Shown: piece after piece, positions 14,159 to 21,834 of the stretch | How positions within the stretch are numbered: the stretch's first letter is position 1 | Layout: the number at the start of each line of letters is the position of its first letter | Assembly (NCBI GenBank): GCA_964350585.1 | Contig: CAYGKC010000004.1 | Coordinates: 1-56,900, forward strand | Source: JBAYJM01 sp964350585 | GTDB lineage: Bacteria > Patescibacteriota > Patescibacteriia > 2-01-FULL-39-33 | DNA: 56,900 bases | Direction of reading: 5' to 3' | Translations under genes and position numbers: made by a program | Notes under the pieces: model-generated | Told to the model about the DNA's origin: nothing | Databases searched by the model: none | Seen by the model: only the letters and a program-made list of their open reading frames with translations

Positions 14159-14923
14159 ATGGGACAGATAATTTCTATAGTCAATCAAAAAGGAGGCGTT
14201 GGAAAAACCACTACTTCCATTAATTTAGCGGCTTATTTAAGTTCGCTGGGCAAATTTGTTTTATTGGTTGATCTTGATCCTCAAAGTAACGCTACATCCG
14301 GCTTAGGAATTGATAAAGAGGGCATTGAAAAAGGCGTCTATGAAGTGCTTGTCGGTCCTCACAGTTTCACAGAAGTAATAGTTGATACAGATCATGATTT
14401 TTATAAGTTAGCTCCGTCAACAACTTCTCTTGCCGGTGCCAATATAGAATTGGTGGGAGTTGATAGAAGGGAATTTAAACTTTATGATAATTTGCTTCAA
14501 ATAAAAAACGATTATGATTATATAATAATTGATTGTCCTCCTTCTTTGGGTTTGTTGACTGTAAATGGTTTAGTCGCTTCTGATAAAATTTTGATTCCGG
14601 TTCAGGCGGAATATTTCGCCTTAGAGGGGTTGGGCCAGCTTTTATCAACTATCGGTCTAATCCAAGAGAACATAAAACCGGAGCTTGATATTCTGGGAGC
14701 AGTTCTGACTATGTATGATAGCAGATTTAAATTGGCAAACGATGTATTAAGGGAGCTTTACAAATATTTTCCAAATAAAATTTTTAGGACAGTCATACCT
14801 AGAAGCGTAAGGCTTTCCGAAGCTCCAAGCCATGGCAAAACGATATTGCACTATGATCCAAAGTCAAAAGGAGCCAGAGCTTATGATAGATTGGCTAGAG
14901 AATTTATTTACCTAACTTCTTAA
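14159..14923 (+). CDS. parA: chromosome-partitioning ATPase ParA/Soj
   Basis: This 254-residue ATPase has the deviant Walker A KGGVGKTT at residues 10-17, a Walker A' LVDLDPQSNATSGLG (about 39-53) and Walker B IIIDCPPSLG. ParA binds DNA non-specifically as an ATP dimer and is stimulated by ParB, moving origin regions apart. No N-terminal HTH is present, as in chromosomal Soj. It is followed after five bases by parB. The mRNA appears leaderless. Confidence 0.95.
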   Translation: MGQIISIVNQKGGVGKTTTSINLAAYLSSLGKFVLLVDLDPQSNATSGLGIDKEGIEKGVYEVLVGPHSFTEVIVDTDHDFYKLAPSTTSLAGANIELVGVDRREFKLYDNLLQIKNDYDYIIIDCPPSLGLLTVNGLVASDKILIPVQAEYFALEGLGQLLSTIGLIQENIKPELDILGAVLTMYDSRFKLANDVLRELYKYFPNKIFRTVIPRSVRLSEAPSHGKTILHYDPKSKGARAYDRLAREFIYLTS

Positions 14924-14928
14924 ATATT

Positions 14929-15813
14929 ATGTCAACAAAATTATCAGGGCTTGGCAGGGGTCTTGGTTCACTAATACCAAACAAAAAGCTTTCAACTATT
15001 CCCATAGATGAAGATTCTCCGATTGCAAGCGTTATGTCAAGAAATGAATCAATCCTGGAAATACCAGTTAACAAAATTGAGCCAAACCCGTTTCAGCCAA
15101 GATTTGATTTTAGTGAAGAGTCTTTGACTGAATTAATGGAATCAATTAAAGAACACGGCATTATCCAACCACTAATTGTCGTAAGGTTATCTGCTGATAA
15201 GTGGCAGCTTATTGCCGGGGAAAGAAGATGGAGAAGTGCCAAGAAGTTGGGGCTGGCTACTGTGCCCGCCATCGTCAGGGATATGGACGACCAGAAAAAA
15301 ATGGAAATTGCTTTGATTGAAAATTTGCAAAGGCAAAACCTTAATCCTTTAGAAGTCGCCCTTGCTTATCAAAAACTTGTTGACGAATTTAATTTAACAT
15401 TAGAAAAACTAGCCAAAAAAGTCGGTAAGGATTCATCAACAGTAAAAAACACTATGCGATTGCTTACCGCGCGCGAAGAAGTGCATCAGGCGATAAGGGA
15501 AGGAAAAATTTCTGAAGGACACGCCAGAGTTTTGGCAGGTTTGCCGGAAGAGGATCAGCTTATTGTACTGAAAAGAATCTTGGACGAGAAATTAAATGTT
15601 CGCGATACGGAACGAGCCGGAAGGGAAGTTGTCATAAAGAAAAAAATAAGGAATCTTTTGAAAGACCCTGAGCTTACAGCGATGGAAGGAGAGCTTGAGA
15701 AGATTTTTAACACCAGAATAGAAATAAAAGGATCAACCAAAAAAGGCAGTATTCTCATAAAGTTTTTTTCAGAAGAAGAGTATCGCGAAATTATAAAAAA
15801 ACTTACTGAATAA
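14929..15813 (+). CDS. parB: chromosome-partitioning protein ParB
   Basis: The protein has 294 residues. A short basic N-terminus (LSGLGRGLGSLIP) is the ParA-stimulating peptide. The ParB N-domain (IPVNKIEPNPFQPRFDF) leads to the CTP-binding GERRWRS motif (near residue 100) and ALIENLQRQNLNPLE. An HTH follows (LAKKVGKDSSTVKNTMRLL), and a C-terminal dimerisation segment. ParB spreads from parS sites as a CTP clamp. I found no parS consensus in the window. Confidence 0.95.
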   Translation: MSTKLSGLGRGLGSLIPNKKLSTIPIDEDSPIASVMSRNESILEIPVNKIEPNPFQPRFDFSEESLTELMESIKEHGIIQPLIVVRLSADKWQLIAGERRWRSAKKLGLATVPAIVRDMDDQKKMEIALIENLQRQNLNPLEVALAYQKLVDEFNLTLEKLAKKVGKDSSTVKNTMRLLTAREEVHQAIREGKISEGHARVLAGLPEEDQLIVLKRILDEKLNVRDTERAGREVVIKKKIRNLLKDPELTAMEGELEKIFNTRIEIKGSTKKGSILIKFFSEEEYREIIKKLTE

Positions 15814-15835
15814 ACCGGCAATAGCCGGTTTTATT
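15813..15835. terminator. bidirectional terminator between parB and the RSH gene
   Basis: AACCGGC (15813-15819) and GCCGGTT (15824-15830) form a seven-base stem with an AATA loop, followed by a T-rich run. It overlaps the parB stop and directly follows the stop of the opposing gene. Confidence 0.85.
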
Positions 15836-17309
15836 TTTTGATAAAGAATGATCCAAAACTCCTTTTGTTAATGGCGTTGCGTATTTTGCTTCTTGCCATT
15901 GAAGTTTTGGCAAATTCCAACCAATCAGGGTTTGGTGTTTTTCTGTTCTTATCGGTAATAATTTCAATAATATCTCCGCTTTTTAGGTTGTGTGCCAGGT
16001 TAACCATTTGTCCGTTTACTTTAGCGCCGGCGCATTTGTCTCCTAAGGAGCTGTGAACATGATAGGCGAAGTCAATAGGTGTGGCATCTTCGGGAAGGTC
16101 TATAACATCTCCTCGAGGCGTAAAAACAAAAATCCTACTTTGGAAAATATCAAGCTTTGCATCGCTTAAAAATTGTTCGCTGTCCTTTATTTGTTTCTGC
16201 CATTTTAGTAGTTCATCAATCCATCTGATGCTTGCTTTGTTTGCTTTGCCCGTGTCTTTATAGCTCCAGTGGGCTGCTATTCCGTACTCAGCTTCTTCAT
16301 GCATTTGTCCGGTTCTAATTTGGAATTCAATTGTTTTTCCCTTTTCGGCAAATACAGTCGTATGCAAGGATTTATAGCCGTTTGGTTTTGGCTGGGCTAT
16401 GTAATCTTTGATTCTTCCTGGCACCGGCCTGTATAGGTTGTGAATTACACCAAGAGCAGAATAGCATTCGCTGACCGTGTTTGTAATTATTCGCAAACCC
16501 AGAAGATCATAAATTTTACTAATATCCATATTGATATATGGTTTTTGCAGTTTCTTAAAAAGGCTGTACAAATGTTTTGTTCTTCCTTGTATTGTAACAT
16601 TTCCGAATGATATTTTATTTTCCTTTAATTTTTCCGTCACGGTTAACATGATTTTTTCAAGATACTTTTCTTGTTTTTCATATTCTTTTGGAATTATTCT
16701 ATTTATCCAATCGTATTCTTCCGGATAAACGAATTTAAAAGCAGTATCTTCAAGTTCGCTTTTAATTTTACCCATATTCAGACGATGCGCAATAGGAGCA
16801 TAAATTTCCAAGCTTTCTGTTGCTATTCTTATTTGTTTATCTCTAGGCAGTGCTTCTAAGGTTTTTAAATTGTGAAGCCTGTCTGCAAATTTTATTACAA
16901 TAACTCTAATATCGTTACTCATGGCAACAAACATTTTTCTTAAATTTTCTGCATACCTTTCGAGTCCACGGTATTTAATTTTTCCAAGCTTGGTAATGCC
17001 TTTAACGAGATTGGAAATTTCTGAACCAAAATTTTGTTCAATTTCTTCTAATGATCTTTCTGTGTCTTCAGGAACGTCATGCAATAAACCGGCTATGACT
17101 GTATTTAAATCAAGTTTCATTTCGGCAAGCTTCTGTGCTACAGCCAAAGGATGGACAATATAAGGGTCTCCTGAAAAGCGCAGTTGCTTTTTATGGGCAT
17201 CATTGGCATAATCGAATGCCAATTTCAAAAGATCAAGATCTTTATGGCCATTATTCTCCATTGTTTCCAATAAATGCTTAAAATTTTCCTCAATGTTTAT
17301 TTCGCTCAT
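15831..17309 (-). CDS. (p)ppGpp synthetase/hydrolase, short RSH form
   Basis: The protein has 492 residues. The HD hydrolase domain (about 20-180) has RFSGDPYIVHPLAVA and HDVPEDT, and its HD/ED residues are intact. The synthetase domain follows (about 230-350) with YDLLGLRIITNT and PKPNGYKSLHTTVF. A TGS domain comes last (about 395-455: FVFTPRGDVIDLPEDATPIDFAYHVHS). The helical, zinc-finger/conserved-cysteine and ACT domains of full RSH proteins (about 730 residues) are missing. Both catalytic domains look functional, so it should make and degrade the stringent alarmone, but its ribosome sensing must differ. Confidence 0.92.
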   Translation of the reverse strand: MSEINIEENFKHLLETMENNGHKDLDLLKLAFDYANDAHKKQLRFSGDPYIVHPLAVAQKLAEMKLDLNTVIAGLLHDVPEDTERSLEEIEQNFGSEISNLVKGITKLGKIKYRGLERYAENLRKMFVAMSNDIRVIVIKFADRLHNLKTLEALPRDKQIRIATESLEIYAPIAHRLNMGKIKSELEDTAFKFVYPEEYDWINRIIPKEYEKQEKYLEKIMLTVTEKLKENKISFGNVTIQGRTKHLYSLFKKLQKPYINMDISKIYDLLGLRIITNTVSECYSALGVIHNLYRPVPGRIKDYIAQPKPNGYKSLHTTVFAEKGKTIEFQIRTGQMHEEAEYGIAAHWSYKDTGKANKASIRWIDELLKWQKQIKDSEQFLSDAKLDIFQSRIFVFTPRGDVIDLPEDATPIDFAYHVHSSLGDKCAGAKVNGQMVNLAHNLKSGDIIEIITDKNRKTPNPDWLEFAKTSMARSKIRNAINKRSFGSFFIKK

Positions 17310-17319
17310 ATTATTAAAT

Positions 17320-17348
17320 ATTATAAGTTACATTTTACCATTTAGCAA
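17320..17348 (-). promoter_or_regulatory. promoter of the RSH gene
   Basis: On the minus strand TTGCTA (17348-17343), 17 bases, then TATAAT (17325-17320). The start would lie about four bases before ATG 17309, so the leader is almost absent. Confidence 0.7.
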
Positions 17349-17405
17349 TCAGATTATAAAACAGTAGTTAACTGCAATACTACAGAACTGGTTTTGTGCA
17401 TTTTA

Positions 17406-17430
17406 AAACTCCCATTTGAAATGGGAGTTT
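17406..17430 (-). terminator. hairpin after topA
   Basis: AAACTCCCAT (17406-17415) pairs with ATGGGAGTTT (17421-17430). Only a short T-rich run follows on either strand, so termination is moderate at best. Confidence 0.6.
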
Positions 17431-17444
17431 AAAAGTTTAGCGGG

Positions 17445-19619
17445 CTATTTATTTTTGTGGGGATTATGATTGGGGCATGTCTTATTTGAACACCTTTCAG
17501 GAATTGTTTTTGTTCCTTCCATCATAAGTTTACCGCATAAGGGACAAGTGTTGCCCGTTGGTTTTGACTTGATTATATTTTTACATTTTGGATAATTACT
17601 GCAACCATAAAATACGCCATAGCGGCCTTTTTTCTCAACCATTGAACCAATCTTACATTCAGGACACTTGACGCCAGTGTCGGAAGCTTTAATTCTTTCC
17701 GCTTCGGCTGCCTCATCCTTTTTTATATATTTGCATTTTGGAAAACGTGAGCAGGCAATAAATTTTCCAAATTTACCATCACGTTGAATTAAATTTCCTT
17801 CTCCGCATTCAGGACATTTTTCACCGGTTTCTTTCGGTGCTTCCAAAATTTTACCTTCTATGGTTATGGCACCATCACAATCAGGATAACGTGAACAAGA
17901 ATAAAACTTTCCGCCTCGGCCAAGTTTGATAATCATATCTGATCCGCATTTAGGGCACTTTATTTCACTTGGAGCTTCCCCTAAATCGGAAATTTTTGCT
18001 ATATCTTTTTTATTTTTTATTTCTTCAGAAAATGGCCCGTAGAAATCCTCTAAAGTTTTAAGGTATTTTAACTTACCACAAGCAATGTCATCAAGTTCGT
18101 CTTCAAGTTCAGCCGTGTATGTATCTGAAATATAGTTGCCGAAATGTTTGCTTAAAAAGTCACTTACCACTTCTCCGGTATCTGTCGGTTTAAGTGATCG
18201 TTGCTCTTTTTCCACATAACCTCTTGCAAGAATTGTATTAATAATGGAAGCGTAAGTTGAAGGTCTTCCAATTCCGCGTTTTTCTAACTCTTTTACTAAG
18301 CCCGCTTCGCTGTATCTGCGCGGAGGTTCGGTTTGTTTTTCTTCACTTGCAATATCAATTAATTTTAGTTTCTCACCTTTTATTATTTTTGGCAGTTCAA
18401 CTTCTTCTCCTCGAGATCTTTTATCGACTGCAAGCCATCCATCAAAGGTAACTCTCATGCCATTAGCAGTAAAATCAGGAAGTCCATTGGCTTGAGCCGT
18501 TACTTTTGTTTTTAATAACTTGGCATCAGCCATTTGGGAAGCGACAGTTCTTTCCCAAATTAATTGATATAATTTTTTTTCTTGGGGATTTGCACCTAAA
18601 TCAGAATTATTAAAATGAGTGGGCCTTATTGCTTCATGAGCTTCTTGAGCATTTTTGCTTTTGGTTGCAAATTTTTGAGGTTTTGCATAGTTGTCGCCAA
18701 AATTTTTCTTAACTAATGAATGTATCTCATTTGAAGCCTGGTCAGATAGATTTGTAGAATCCGTACGCATATAAGTTATGTGTCCGGCTTCGTATAGTTT
18801 TTGAGCTAATCTCATTGTCTGTGATGGAGAATATCCAAGTCGAGTTGAAGCAACTTGTTGCAAAGTGGAAGTGATAAACGGTGCTTTTGCTTTTCTGGTT
18901 GTTTCGCTTTCTTCTATTAATCCGGCAATCCAATTTGCTGTCTTTGCTTCTGTAACTATTTTTTCAGCTACCTCGGCCTCTTTTATTTCTTTGGAGCACT
19001 GGAATTTAATTTGTTCTTCTTTAACTGTTTGGAAATCAGCTTCAATAACATAATAAGTAACTGGATTAAAAGCGCGAATTTCCTTTTCCCGTTCCACAAT
19101 TATTCTAAGGGCGGGGGATTGGACGCGTCCCGCGGATAAGCCATAGCGCAATTTTTTCCAAAGCAGACCGCTTAAGTCATAACCGAACAATCTATCCAAA
19201 ACCCGTCTCGCTTCTTGGGCTTCTTTTAGATTATTATCAATATCGCGTGGATGTTTTATGGCTTCTTGTACTGCTTCTTTGGTAATTTCATGGAAAGCAA
19301 TTCGCTTTGGATTTTTAAGCCCTATTGCTTCTTTAATATGCCAAGCTATCGCTTCTCCTTCACGATCAGGGTCGGTTGCCAGCAAAACTTCATTTGCAGC
19401 TTTTGCAAGAGATTTTAATTCTGAAACAATTTTTTCTTTTCCTGGTGAGACTTCATAATGAGGCACAAATCCGCCAGGTATATCTATTGCGTTTTTATTT
19501 GATTTTGGTAAATCGCGAATGTGACCAACAGAAGCTTTAACAATATATTCGTTGTCTAAATATTTTGCTATAGTCTTAGCTTTAGCAGGAGACTCAACTA
19601 TTACAAGATTTTTTGCCAT
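17445..19619 (-). CDS. topA: DNA topoisomerase I
   Basis: This 724-residue type IA enzyme starts MAKNLVIVESPAKAKTIAKYL (Toprim), with LLATDPDREGEAIAWH as the acidic metal site. The active-site Tyr lies in GHITYMRTDST (near residue 290). The C-terminus has four Cys4 units: CPKCGSD, CPECGEG, CPECKIG and CPLCGKL, each followed by a paired Cys motif such as CSRYPDC. TopA relaxes negative supercoils behind RNA polymerase. It follows dprA by eight bases, as in many bacteria. Confidence 0.97.
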   Translation of the reverse strand: MAKNLVIVESPAKAKTIAKYLDNEYIVKASVGHIRDLPKSNKNAIDIPGGFVPHYEVSPGKEKIVSELKSLAKAANEVLLATDPDREGEAIAWHIKEAIGLKNPKRIAFHEITKEAVQEAIKHPRDIDNNLKEAQEARRVLDRLFGYDLSGLLWKKLRYGLSAGRVQSPALRIIVEREKEIRAFNPVTYYVIEADFQTVKEEQIKFQCSKEIKEAEVAEKIVTEAKTANWIAGLIEESETTRKAKAPFITSTLQQVASTRLGYSPSQTMRLAQKLYEAGHITYMRTDSTNLSDQASNEIHSLVKKNFGDNYAKPQKFATKSKNAQEAHEAIRPTHFNNSDLGANPQEKKLYQLIWERTVASQMADAKLLKTKVTAQANGLPDFTANGMRVTFDGWLAVDKRSRGEEVELPKIIKGEKLKLIDIASEEKQTEPPRRYSEAGLVKELEKRGIGRPSTYASIINTILARGYVEKEQRSLKPTDTGEVVSDFLSKHFGNYISDTYTAELEDELDDIACGKLKYLKTLEDFYGPFSEEIKNKKDIAKISDLGEAPSEIKCPKCGSDMIIKLGRGGKFYSCSRYPDCDGAITIEGKILEAPKETGEKCPECGEGNLIQRDGKFGKFIACSRFPKCKYIKKDEAAEAERIKASDTGVKCPECKIGSMVEKKGRYGVFYGCSNYPKCKNIIKSKPTGNTCPLCGKLMMEGTKTIPERCSNKTCPNHNPHKNK

Positions 19620-19627
19620 AATAATCC

Positions 19628-20734
19628 TTAATTTTTAATAAAATTTTTACCGCCTACGTCTTTAAGTAACCCTTTAATTTCCATTATAGATAAAATACCT
19701 GAAAGGGCATTAATTTTAATTCTACATAATTGACTCAATTTGTCAATGTGTATTGAATCATGGGAAAGATGTTTTAGAATTTCTTTTTCTTCAATACTCA
19801 CTTGCAATTCGCTATTAATTTGCTCATTTTGGGTTATGTTTTGAATTTGTAACTCATCCAGTATATCCTGTGAGCAATTAATTAATTTTGCGCCTTGTTT
19901 GATTAAATTATTTGTTCCTTTGGAAAACGCGCTAAAAATGTTTCCTGGAATTGCATAAATGTCTCTATTTTGTTCCAGCGCGTATTTTGCTGTAATAAGT
20001 GATCCGGAGCTTTCACCTGCTTCTATTATTAGTACCGCTAAAGAAAGCCCTGATATTATTCTATTCCGTAAAGGAAATGATTGTTTGCTGGGGCGAGTTC
20101 CGGGAGCGGATTCTGAAAGGAGGCATCCTCCTCCTTCTATTATTTTTTCTGCCAACTGTTTATTGGTTGAAGGATAGATATTAGCATTATCTAAACCTGA
20201 TCCCAGAACAGCAACTGTTTTGCCATTATTTTGTAGGCAGACTCTATGGGCAATTCCATCTATTCCTAGAGCTAATCCTGAAATAATGGTTAATCCGTTA
20301 AGTACTAATTCTGGAATTATTTTTTCTAATACTGAAACGCCATAATGAGTATTTTTTCTTGCGCCTACAACTGCAAGGCAGTTATTATTTAAACATTGCA
20401 GGTCTCCTTTATAAAACAGTACCGGGGGTGGCGAATAAATTTGTTTTAGATCCTCAGGATATTCATTATCTGTTATTGTTAAAGCATGAACTTCTTCTTT
20501 GAATAATTTATTTATTTCTTCATCAGGATTGATGGTATTTTTTTGGTTGATAATTTCCTTGGCTAGATTTTCACTTATGCCCGCTGAAACCAGATCAATG
20601 TAATTTCCTTTCCAGGCATTTTCAAGATTTGGAAAGTATTTAAGCATTTTTTGTATGTTTAAAGGACCGATTCCTGAGATTTTTAAGAATGCAAGAAAAT
20701 ATTTAGTATCTTTTTTTTCGTAATTTTGCATCAT
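19628..20734 (-). CDS. dprA: DNA-processing protein DprA
   Basis: The 368-residue protein has an N-terminal helix-hairpin-helix region (about 10-60) and the Rossmann-like DprA domain. Visible motifs are AVVGARKNTHYG, ISGLALGIDGIAHR, AVLGSGLDNANIYP and FPLRNRIISGLS. A C-terminal winged helix ends the protein. DprA loads RecA on incoming single-stranded DNA during transformation, matching the comEC genes at the window end. Two ATG codons are adjacent; TATTAT lies six bases before the second (20731), which would make that the leaderless start. Confidence 0.94.
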   Translation of the reverse strand: MMQNYEKKDTKYFLAFLKISGIGPLNIQKMLKYFPNLENAWKGNYIDLVSAGISENLAKEIINQKNTINPDEEINKLFKEEVHALTITDNEYPEDLKQIYSPPPVLFYKGDLQCLNNNCLAVVGARKNTHYGVSVLEKIIPELVLNGLTIISGLALGIDGIAHRVCLQNNGKTVAVLGSGLDNANIYPSTNKQLAEKIIEGGGCLLSESAPGTRPSKQSFPLRNRIISGLSLAVLIIEAGESSGSLITAKYALEQNRDIYAIPGNIFSAFSKGTNNLIKQGAKLINCSQDILDELQIQNITQNEQINSELQVSIEEKEILKHLSHDSIHIDKLSQLCRIKINALSGILSIMEIKGLLKDVGGKNFIKN

Positions 20735-20743
20735 TTTATAATA

Positions 20744-20772
20744 TTGACAATAATTTTTCTGTTTGTTATGAT
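20744..20772 (+). promoter_or_regulatory. strong sigma-70-type promoter of the RNA unit
   Basis: TTGACA (20744-20749), 17 bases, TATGAT (20767-20772). The predicted start is near 20779, with no ORF downstream before the tRNA-like genes. It is divergent from dprA. Confidence 0.8.
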
Positions 20773-20778
20773 GGTCCT

Positions 20779-20980
20779 GGTTAAGTGGAAGGTGCCATTC
20801 TGCTACGTCAGTGATAGAAATTTGTTTCCCTCCTAATAAATTTTTATCTTAAATTATGGCTGGCCTGTTATGGGTTCAGTTATAGGCTGGCGGGCAGTAT
20901 GGCGTCTTTCATTTTTTCGGTAGGTCAATTTATAGCTGTCAGATTTCATTTGGTTTCTGACCTACCGCTGTTCTTTCGGT
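20779..20980 (+). ncRNA. structured non-coding leader of unknown family
   Basis: This stretch of about 200 bases follows the promoter and contains no plausible ORF. A perfect ten-base stem, CGGTAGGTCA (20918-20927) with TGACCTACCG (20958-20967), encloses a 30-base loop. The loop holds a competing hairpin arm, GTCAGA facing TCTGAC, that uses the same TGAC. Upstream, GGCTGGC occurs twice (20857-20890 region). It does not show the SRP tetraloop region or tmRNA features. It could be 6S-like or a leader controlling the following tRNA-like genes. Confidence 0.35.
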
Positions 20981-21055
20981 CCCCGTATAGCTCAATTGGT
21001 AGAGCAGCTCTTTAGCAAGGGTGATGTCGCGGTTCGATTCCGCGTGCGGGGACCA
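20981..21055 (+). tRNA. tRNA-like gene A with abnormal anticodon arm
   Basis: Acceptor CCCCGTA/TGCGGGG, D arm GCTC-AATTGGTA-GAGC, T arm CGCGG-TTCGATT-CCGCG, discriminator A and an encoded CCA are all normal. The anticodon region is not. With the standard seven-base loop (TTAGCAA, anticodon AGC) the stem GCTCT/GGGTG has two mismatches and two G-U pairs. With full pairing (GCTCT/AGGGT, 21007-21022) the loop shrinks to six bases. Identity is therefore uncertain; Ala is unlikely because position 3-70 is C-G. Confidence 0.6.
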
Positions 21056-21070
21056 AAATAGCTTTTGTGC

Positions 21071-21148
21071 GCAGGGATAACTCAGCCCGGTAGAGTATCG
21101 TGATGTTTACATCCGATGTCGAAGGTTCGAATCCTTCTCCCTGCGCCA
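21071..21148 (+). tRNA. tRNA-like gene B with elongated anticodon-position hairpin
   Basis: Acceptor GCAGGGA/TCCCTGC is perfect and can be extended by two pairs. D arm ACTC/GAGT, T arm GAAGG-TTCGAAT-CCTTC, discriminator G and encoded CCA are present. In place of a normal anticodon arm, ATCG-T-GATG (21097-21105) pairs with CATC-CGAT (21110-21117), an eight-pair stem with one bulged T closed by a TTTA tetraloop. Forced into standard numbering it would read GTT (Asn), which agrees with discriminator G, but the stem then fails. Confidence 0.55.
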
Positions 21149-21223
21149 TATTTTTTCAGTAGATGGAAATTTTCCCTTCCTCCCAGAAAGAGGGAATTTT
21201 CAAAACAACATTTACTGTTAACT

Positions 21224-21272
21224 GAATGCCGTCTCGATTGGCCTCGTCGAGAAAAAAACGGCATTCTTTTTT
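21224..21272 (+). terminator. intrinsic terminator of the RNA unit
   Basis: GAATGCCG (21224-21231) pairs with CGGCATTC (21259-21266), with an inner TCTCG/CGAGA pairing, followed by six T. The T run overlaps the end of pth on the opposite strand. Confidence 0.85.
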
Positions 21273-21834
21273 AATTGTATAAATTCATCGCTTCCGGTAG
21301 GGATTTTGAAATAATCGCTTCAACGGCTAAAACAGCTTTAGAAATTTCTTTTTGCAATATTATAAAATTTTGTTTATTGATTTGATTTAAGACATAATCT
21401 GCAGAATCCATAAATTTAATTTGTTCTGTTTTGACTCCCACTTTTATTCTGATAAAATCTTTGGAATCTAATAATTCAATAAGTGATTTTATTCCATTAT
21501 GTCCGCCAGCTGAAGAATTTTTTACGATTCTGATTTTACCGAGGTCCAGATCTATATCATCATGGATAACAATGAGATCTTCTTTTTGTAAATTAAAGTA
21601 TTTAAGAATTGCGACAACTGACTTTCCCGAGTTATTCATGTAAGTCAAAGGTTTTGCTAAAACCGTTTTTTCTTCCAATATTTTCATTTCAGAAATTTCG
21701 GCAAGAAATTTACTATTTTTTTTAAATTTTACTTTTTCTCCTTTGATTAATTCATCCAAAACCAAAAAACCGACATTGTGCCATGTCTTTTGGTATTTTT
21801 TACCTGGATTACCTAGACCTATTATTAGTTTCAT
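21271..21834 (-). CDS. pth: peptidyl-tRNA hydrolase
   Basis: The 187-residue protein starts MKLIIGLGNPGKKYQKTWHNVGF, with the catalytic His in WHNVGF (residue 19). It continues with KPLTYMNNSGKSV, VIHDDIDLDLGKIRI and GGHNGIKSL, all Pth signatures. It frees tRNA from peptidyl-tRNA dropped by ribosomes, fitting the tmRNA/SmpB rescue genes elsewhere in the window. The start overlaps the end of der by 26 bases, so the two are co-translated. Confidence 0.96.
   Translation of the reverse strand: MKLIIGLGNPGKKYQKTWHNVGFLVLDELIKGEKVKFKKNSKFLAEISEMKILEEKTVLAKPLTYMNNSGKSVVAILKYFNLQKEDLIVIHDDIDLDLGKIRIVKNSSAGGHNGIKSLIELLDSKDFIRIKVGVKTEQIKFMDSADYVLNQINKQNFIILQKEISKAVLAVEAIISKSLPEAMNLYN

Noticed and set aside
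20765..20830. SRP (4.5S) RNA suggested by GGAAGG in the leader
   Set aside because: The surrounding conserved loop bases and the long pairing stem of SRP RNA are not found.
21012..21109. TTTA in both tRNA-like anticodon regions as a UUA anticodon suppressing UAA, which would allow read-through of the nrdD stop
   Set aside because: Most genes here end in UAA, tmRNA ends in two UAA, and placing UUA at 34-36 breaks the stems further.
21082..21264. Minus-strand ORF of 60 codons
   Set aside because: It is the antisense of tRNA-like gene B and the terminator; the RTFDIGC-type peptide is the usual translation of a tRNA antisense strand.
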